64,000 nucleotides of DNA. Source: Charina bottae. Taxonomy: Eukaryota > Chordata > Lepidosauria > Squamata > Charinaidae. Location of the stretch: contig JALMGJ010000026.1 in NCBI GenBank assembly GCA_023362775.1, forward strand, positions 2,945,394 through 3,009,393. The letters run 5' to 3'. A program made the translations under genes and the position numbers. Positions 58,270 through 64,000 of the stretch are shown here, in pieces (the stretch's first letter is position 1; every line of letters starts with the position of its first letter). A model generated the notes under the pieces. It was not told where the DNA came from and searched no databases. It saw nothing but the letters and a program-made list of their open reading frames with translations.

Positions 58270-58880
58270 AAATTTTCTTTGAGTGTGTGTGTGTTAGGTG
58301 GCATGCAAGTTTAATAAATTATTATTACCCTAAACAGCCTCTATAAGCTTTCAGTATGCTAATTTTTTGCCTTCAGCAATGAACATAAGCCTCATCATTT
58401 GATGAATGAAACAACAATTATAAACAATTATGTTTATTAAACCTTTCTTAGAACACTGCAAGCTTGCTGTGGCCCTGCTGAATTCCTACTCCCCAGCACT
58501 CCCCCCCCCCTCCAAGTTTTGAAGCCCAGACAGAATTGCCCTGGAATCAGCAAGGGATGAACTAAAACCTGGGCTGGATCCAGAGATACAGATCCATACA
58601 GATGCACTTTCCAGAAATCTCCAAAGGTAGTTTCCAAATTATAATTTTTCAAGGCTAAAAGCAGAGAAAATATCTACGTATCTATCTATTTATTATCTAT
58701 CATATTAGCTACATTTAATTTTAATTAGATTCGATAAAATTTTAATTCCGTTTTTCACCTGGCCCCATCCATAACGTTTTGAAGTGCAGCCCTAGCACTC
58801 AAAATACCAAGTGGGGCCTCTACCCCATTCAAACTTTACCACCATGACCTTTGTGCTACAAAGCAATTTATATTGAGATA
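58270..58880. other. Unannotated DNA
   Basis: No exon or repeat family recognised. There is a short (TG)n at 58283 and a TATC-type run near 58680. Confidence 0.4.
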
Positions 58881-58891
58881 CAGTACTGCAG

Positions 58892-59200
58892 CCTTTCTCA
58901 ACCTTCTGACCCTGGAGGAACCCTTGAAATATTTTTCAGGCCTCAGGGAACTCCTGCACATTCAGGCTCAAATAGAGGCCAGATGGTTTCCACGTTATTC
59001 TATTCGTTTCATGGGTAGGCCTGTCTATATGCATGAACAGTGTTCTTAAACTGAAAATAAAGAATGAAACTTACCTCTTTGATGTCAAGTTGCCCGAATT
59101 TGAAATAATTTTTTTAATAAATCGTGATCTCCCAGGGAACCCGGGGTGACCTCTCGCGGAACCCGAGGGTGCCGCGGAACCCTGGTGGAGAAACCCTGCA
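58892..59200 (-). mobile_element. hAT-type element, second family
   Basis: Ends cagcctttctcaacc and ggtggagaaaccctg, loosely inverted. Flanks cagtactg and cagtatct fit a decayed 8-bp duplication. The interior in reverse matches the truncated copy at 33618. Confidence 0.75.
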
Positions 59201-59499
59201 GTATCTCCCTTCTACCAGCAGGTGTCACCTAAGATCTAGATGAAGCAAAAAAGACCTCTCCACTAACATCAAAGCCTCTACTGCAAATCAACACAGTGGA
59301 TCACATATAAATCAGCATTACTAGGAGGTGTCTAGTAGCGCCTTTTCAGACTAACACATTCTACTAAAAGGTATAAATTTTTCATCAGCTGGATCTGAGG
59401 AAATGAGCTATCATTCGCAAAAGTGTATGCCTTTTAATAAAATGTGTCAGTCTGAAAAGGTGATTTCTGGTTCCTATGGAATAGCATGGGTCTCCTTCT

Positions 59500-59502
<3 letters not shown>

Positions 59503-59568
<66 letters not shown>
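59503..59568. repeat. (AG)33 microsatellite
   Basis: An uninterrupted dinucleotide run. Arg-Glu or Leu-Ser repeat frames across it are artefacts. Confidence 0.97.
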
Positions 59569-59571
<3 letters not shown>

Positions 59572-59784
59572 TTGCACACTTTTTGAGACTCTGGCAAAGA
59601 CTCCCAATCGGCCCTTACATTGGGCTGTTTCTTGTTAGTCATCAGCAAAGAGAAAATTATATCTGTAGTAAAATTCGTGCCTTAGAGATACTTATGCTCT
59701 GAGATGTGATTTCCGCTTCTTTCGAAACAGAAGAAAGATGTGATGAGAACCCGAGTGAGTGAGATAGTGGTGAGAGCAAGGAAC

Positions 59785-60000
59785 TGGCACAAGGGCGACC
59801 AGGGTCCAACTCCGCCCTCAGCCATGAAAACTTGCTGCCTGACTTCCGGCCTGTCCCACTCTCTCAGCCCAACCTACCTCACAGGACTGCTGTTGTGGGG
59901 ATCATGTCTATTTATTTATTTTTCACATGGATCTGGAAAAGTAGATAGATTTCCAGGGAGAGCTGCTGGAGGAAAGGCAGGCTATAAGTCTAACAAGTGA
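59785..60000 (+). mobile_element. Sauria-type tRNA SINE
   Basis: agggtccaactccgccctca (B box), gcccaacctacctcacagga, tgttgtggggat, and a short ATTT run before the end gctataagtctaacaagtga. Confidence 0.8.
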
Positions 60001-60419
60001 ATAATGCACATGTTTTTAAAAAGAATCAAACTCTGAGACCTAGAGGAATGGGACAAACTGGAATTGCTTGCTTGCACAATGCATCTCTCCCAAGGCAGCA
60101 GGCAGTCTGGAAACGAATGCAAGGGAGGAAATGCTGGGTGTGACAAAAAGCTGTTTTGCTCCTTAAAATATTTCTGCCCTTTGTTTCCCTCTTTAACAAG
60201 ACCCATGAAGCAGCTTATATTTCCAATAGGCTATAAAAACATTCAAACAAGCCCTTCTTTTGCCAACAGCTTAAACCACTGAGTAACTTTTCTGTGTCTA
60301 CTCTCATCCTACACTTTCCTGAGTCATTGGCTTAGAACTAGATCCTGAGCTCAGCCACTGACTAAAACCAGGGCTTAAAAATCCAGCCACTGAATTGTCT
60401 TCTAATACACACAAAGCCA

Positions 60420-60550
60420 AGCTACACTGACGAAAAAACCACCTTAGCTCCTCCGAGTCAGACCTGGTTAGCATTTGGATGGGAGATCATCAGGAAATCC
60501 CAGCAATGGAGGCTAGACTCGGAAGTAAAACGAACTGGGAAATAAACAAA
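60420..60550 (+). mobile_element. 5S-rRNA-derived SINE fragment
   Basis: cagacctggttagcatttgg, then atgggagatcatcaggaaat: a close 5S internal-region match. It ends near aaataaacaaacaaac. Confidence 0.75.
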
Positions 60551-61069
60551 CAAACAGATCCCAAAAAGGCAAAGGCAAACCTCTTCCACACTGATCCCCA
60601 AATACACAATGGATTGTCCACAAAATAAGCTCTTTTATAGGGAGACTATCTTTCACTCTCTATGCACTATAACACTATTTATGTTTTTTCCTGTCCTAAG
60701 ACAAAGATTAAGTGGCATGTTCAAAGAAGGCCCTGTCAACTGTCAAATGCAAGTCTGCTTCTAAATTAGCATTTATTGTGGATTTTTAAAATAGATTTAT
60801 ATATTGTGGATTTTTTTTCGAAAGATAAAACAGGAATGCAATCTCCATGGGGTAGGCAATATATTTATAATTTATTTATTAATGGTTTAAAATAAGTATC
60901 TGAAAATGGGTTAAAGCTCCTTTAGCTTTTGTTTTCATTTAAGACAATATCCTGAAATGAAAAAGTTGTAACAATAGGATAGGCTGGTGTCGGGCAACAC
61001 ACCAAGCTCAGGTTAATGAAATACAGTTGTGGGGTTTACAGAATTAACAGCCAATGTCATATAGTCATT

Positions 61070-61265
61070 AAAATGTTTGATTGGCACTGGAGAGACCCAA
61101 GTTCTCCCTCAGCCATGGAAGCTCCCTGGGGACTTTGGGACAATCTCTCCCTTTCAGCCCAACAAACCTCACATGCCTGTTACGGCGGGGAAAATGGAAC
61201 AAAGGAGTGCTATGTACAGTACAATGCCTTGAGCTCCTGAGTGAAATCTAACAAATGAATAAACA
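61070..61265 (+). mobile_element. Sauria-type tRNA SINE
   Basis: acccaagttctccctcagcc (B box), tttcagcccaacaaacctca, ttacggcggggaaaatggaa, and the end tgagtgaaatctaacaaatg. Confidence 0.8.
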
Positions 61266-61269
61266 GTGA

Positions 61270-62930
61270 TGGCTATGCATGACTTTTACTTTCACTCCTG
61301 GGCACGTTCATCAAAACAGGAGATTCTCCAAGATTCTGAGGGCCTAGAGACCTGGGTGTGTGTGTATTTTTTTTTAGTTGAAAGCTGAGTTTCATCCACT
61401 TTTCATATTCCCATGAACAAACGCATAAATATGGAATAATACATTCAACCCCGCCTCACTCACTTTTTCCTGAGTGAGGTCATCCCTTGGCTTGGACTCA
61501 CATCTGGCTCCACCCAGGGTCGGACCCAGCACCACCCTTTCATGAATTAAGCTTCCGCATCCCCTGCCAATCCAGTCAGATTCTGTTTAGTATTTGCAAA
61601 AATCAAAGGGCTCCAGCAGGAAGCAGATCCCTGACGGAACCTGGTCCTTAACGTATCCTAGCAAACATCCCTCCCAACTGCTGCAGATTTGCAAGGGGGT
61701 CAAAATGGGGTCCAGCCACTGTAAATCAGGAAGAGTTGTTTTTCCAGGCCAGGCTGCTGAAAAGTAGAGATAAAGATGGAACAAAAGCTACCAAAGAGAG
61801 TACAGGACATTATAATTTTGAATCGTTGTTAGCTGCCAGAATTAAAACAGTACACCAGCTTTCCCCAACCTGGCCCATCCAAAATTCCCAGCCTTTGGCC
61901 ATGCTGGCTAGGTAACCTGGGAGCTGTTATCTCAACAAATTGAAAGGGCATCAATTATCAAGGCTGTTGCATACATGGCAACAGTGCAAAAAAAAAAACA
62001 TATCAAAACACCAGTGGATTTTGCTCCTACAAAAGGCAGGGGTGAATTAAGACCATTTCCTTTGGAGGAGAAAAGACAGCCATAAACCAGGGTTCCTAAA
62101 ACATAAGGGCTGGATTTCCACACAATGATATCAGAAAACCACATTATGACTTAAAGAAATTATACACTAAGTCATTTACATATAACAAGAACCCATACTG
62201 TTGTTAAGCAGTTAGCCCATTTACTATGGTTCAAAGAGCACAATATATGACTTAGTGCACTTTCAATCCAAATTGGGCTTATTCAGTAAACAATGACTTA
62301 CTGTAACATGATTCCAAACCATCTACCAGCTACCCCATTAACCCATGTTGTTGATATTCTTGCATCATGCAGGACTTTTTCCAGGGCCACCTGGTGATTC
62401 TGGGGTTTGAAGTTCAACTTTCTGCAGCAAAGCACATACCCTGCCACTGTGCGATCCGTCTAACACTGTTAGCAATTCTTCAAACAGAGGACCTGTGGCT
62501 AAATTAATTGTTCGTGACACAGCAATGAACTCAACATTTAAAAAAGTAGAAGCGCCAACTAAGTCATATGTGCTGACTTCCTATGGCAAGGGTAGACAAC
62601 CTCTGGGGGCCGGGGGCACCTTCTGAATATTGAAATGGCAGGTGCTCTCATAAAACAGCTGCCATGGTGTGCATGGCTAATCACAAAACTCCCATCTACC
62701 AGAAGCCTATTAGTCCCCAACGTTCTCTTCAATCTCAGGAAGACTGATGCTTTGCAGCAAGCTAGCTCCCCATTTCATTTATTTTTTTAATTACTCTTTT
62801 AAGGATCTGTCAGAAGCCTGCTGGGTGCTAAGAAAGAAGCCTGGAGGCACCCTGGTCCCCACAGTCACCAGGTAGCTTACCCGTCACCCTAGAGATCATA
62901 AAAGGCATAGAGAAGTGCACTTTTCTGTAG
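61270..62930. other. Unannotated intron of the RhoGEF gene
   Basis: Downstream of exon A in gene direction. No repeat family was recognised except possible old hAT-like sequence near 62585 (gtagacaacctctgggggcc). Confidence 0.4.
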
Positions 62931-62935
62931 TTTAC

Positions 62936-63243
62936 CTTCGCTGGTCAAAATCTGGGTCATCTTCCAGCACTTTCCCGGGCTCCCAGCTATGCCTTCGGAA
63001 GGAGTCATATGTGCGACCTGATCCTCTCAAGGTCCGTGACCGGCGCATGTGCACATTCAGGAACTGGCCACTCTCTTCCTCCTCCTCTTCCTCCTCGGTC
63101 GCTTCCCAGTCTCCTTCGGCCGAAGGCGGGCACGGCTCCATGGCCGAGAAGCAACGGCATTTCTGGTTGCATTCATATGGGTGCATCTCTGAGGCTGAAG
63201 GGTTCATGCCTTGGAAAGGGTGTGGATCCCAAAGACCAGAAGG
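62936..63243 (-). CDS. Exon A of a Lbc-family RhoGEF gene (ARHGEF2-like; AKAP13 paralogue)
   Basis: This is the most upstream exon visible. The donor is CGAAG|gtaaac at the low end. The acceptor is proposed after a long pyrimidine tract ending in cacaaag at 63244; a second possible acceptor lies about 30 bases inside (ccctttccaag). If the exon starts at 63243 it reads 102 codons plus two bases. It encodes a Cys-containing stretch (HPYECNQKCRCF), an uninterrupted eight-residue glutamate run, and then TYDSFRRHSWEPGK. The last motif closely resembles the SFRRHSWGPGK segment I know from AKAP13, upstream of its C1 and DH-PH module. Met codons at MNPSAS and MEPCPP could be starts if this is a first coding exon. 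Lbc-family proteins activate RhoA in the cytoplasm; that role is inferred from family, since no catalytic domain is encoded here. Confidence 0.7.
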
Positions 63244-63924
63244 CTTTGTGAAAGGAAAAGAGGAGAAAAAAGAGAAAGTCAAACTAAATAAGGCCAGCCA
63301 ATTTCTCAATCATGCAAGTTTTTGAATTTGCAGTCTTGGGGCTAAGAGAAACTTAAAATTCAGCTACTGTGCTGAGCAGCAGGTTGTTCTTTTCAAACTA
63401 ATTTACTTCTAAAGTAGGATGACAATCCTATATTCACAGGCTATGTTCACAAGACATGCCTAGCTATTATGTGAACCATGGTTTATTCCAGAAACCCAAT
63501 TTTTTTACTTTGCACAACACACAATGCATAATGCTATGCCCAGTTCACATGACACATTAGGTTCCAATGTGGCTGGTTAGTTTGTGGTACAGGGTGTGAT
63601 GCAAATGCTGCCACTAAGAAAAGAGCGAAGGAAGCAAGTTAGTTGCGCCCATTTGAGAGCCCAGCAACATCCTTGAAAAAAAATAAATCTGGGGATATAA
63701 TTTACAACGTGCAAGCTCCCCCTTTTAACATCTAGAAATTAAACAACTATTATAAAATAAAGTAAAACAGACCTAATCATGTCTAAGCTGGCAAAGAGCT
63801 TTGCTCTATTTGTAGCCGAGTCCAAAAAAGGAAGAATGAAACTTGTGCCCTGCACAACAAATTCTGCAAGCAATTCTCCAAAATTTTCATCCAAACTGTC
63901 TATGAAGGTTCTCAGTCATCCAGG

Positions 63925-63985
63925 TGGAATCGTCTGTAGCTTGAATCATGTCAACTAGATTTCTATTTTCTCATCTCAATATAAC
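63925..63985 (+). mobile_element. Fragment related to the 9455 repeat
   Basis: cttgaatcatgtcaactaga followed by tttctattttctca matches 9470-9500 with one or two changes. The hammerhead-like core is not present in this fragment, which ends about 15 bases before the window edge. Confidence 0.6.
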
Positions 63986-64000
63986 CATGACCTAGCCCCA

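Noticed and set aside
59385..59702. Leu-Ser and Arg-Glu repeat open frames
   Set aside because: Generated by the (AG)33 microsatellite.
1..64000. CRISPR array, operon, phage or bacterial defence system
   Set aside because: The window is vertebrate nuclear DNA; no such structures are present.

Overview
This window is vertebrate nuclear DNA, almost certainly from a squamate reptile. It carries BovB/RTE LINE copies together with Sauria-type tRNA SINEs, 5S-rRNA-derived SINEs, CR1 and L2-like LINEs, decayed L1, hAT miniature elements and a Tc1-like relic. That mix is characteristic of lizard and snake genomes. There is no bacterial-type gene organisation: coding sequence is a handful of short exons, and everything else is intron, intergenic DNA and repeats.

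Only one host gene can be supported. Five minus-strand exons at 63243-62936, 51789-51618, 50308-50200, 48821-48782 and 45829-45703 have good splice sites and fit together in phase, giving 252 codons with no stop. The conceptual product shares a run of short motifs, in the same order, with the segment of AKAP13 that lies just before its C1 and DH-PH (RhoGEF) domains. It is not close enough to be AKAP13 itself. It also differs from what I recall of ARHGEF18 and ARHGEF28, so a long amino-terminal isoform of ARHGEF2 (GEF-H1) is my best guess. The C1 and DH-PH exons were not found; if the gene continues as expected they lie to the left, possibly beyond position 1, which would make the left 45 kb a very large intron.

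Repeat layout. 1-0.25 kb: BovB 5' end (minus). 2.6-5 kb: a SINE with an internal five-copy expansion, a reversed SINE and a 66-bp minisatellite. 9-10.2 kb: 5S SINEs, a hammerhead-like terminal-repeat fragment and a tRNA SINE. 12.3-12.6 kb: a foldback element carrying a hammerhead-ribozyme-like motif in each arm. 13.2-18.6 kb: a LINE 3' end, SINEs, CR1 and hAT elements. 22-28.4 kb: hAT, CR1, a LINE with a C-terminal zinc knuckle, and a BovB 3' end. 29-36.7 kb: a dense nest of SINEs, Tc1, hAT, BovB and CR1, ending in a long inverted repeat. 38.6-39.5 kb: CR1. 43.2-45.5 kb: a 5S SINE and two copies of a GC-rich TIR element. 46-50 kb: 5S SINEs, a second hammerhead-like element and an L2/CR1-like 3' end, among the exons. 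52.9-58.3 kb: a LINE RT fragment, an L1 relic with nested insertions, and a BovB RT region (minus). 58.9-61.3 kb: hAT, (GA)n, Sauria and 5S SINEs.

The most interesting non-genic signals are four. (1) Two unrelated repeat families carry a hammerhead-ribozyme-like core of the kind known from Penelope-like retroelement terminal repeats. (2) The main SINE shares a 16-nt 3' motif with the BovB LINE. (3) A hAT-type element contains a duplicate of its own flanking host sequence. (4) A SINE has its internal promoter-containing unit amplified five times. All calls come from reading the sequence by eye; no database search was run.
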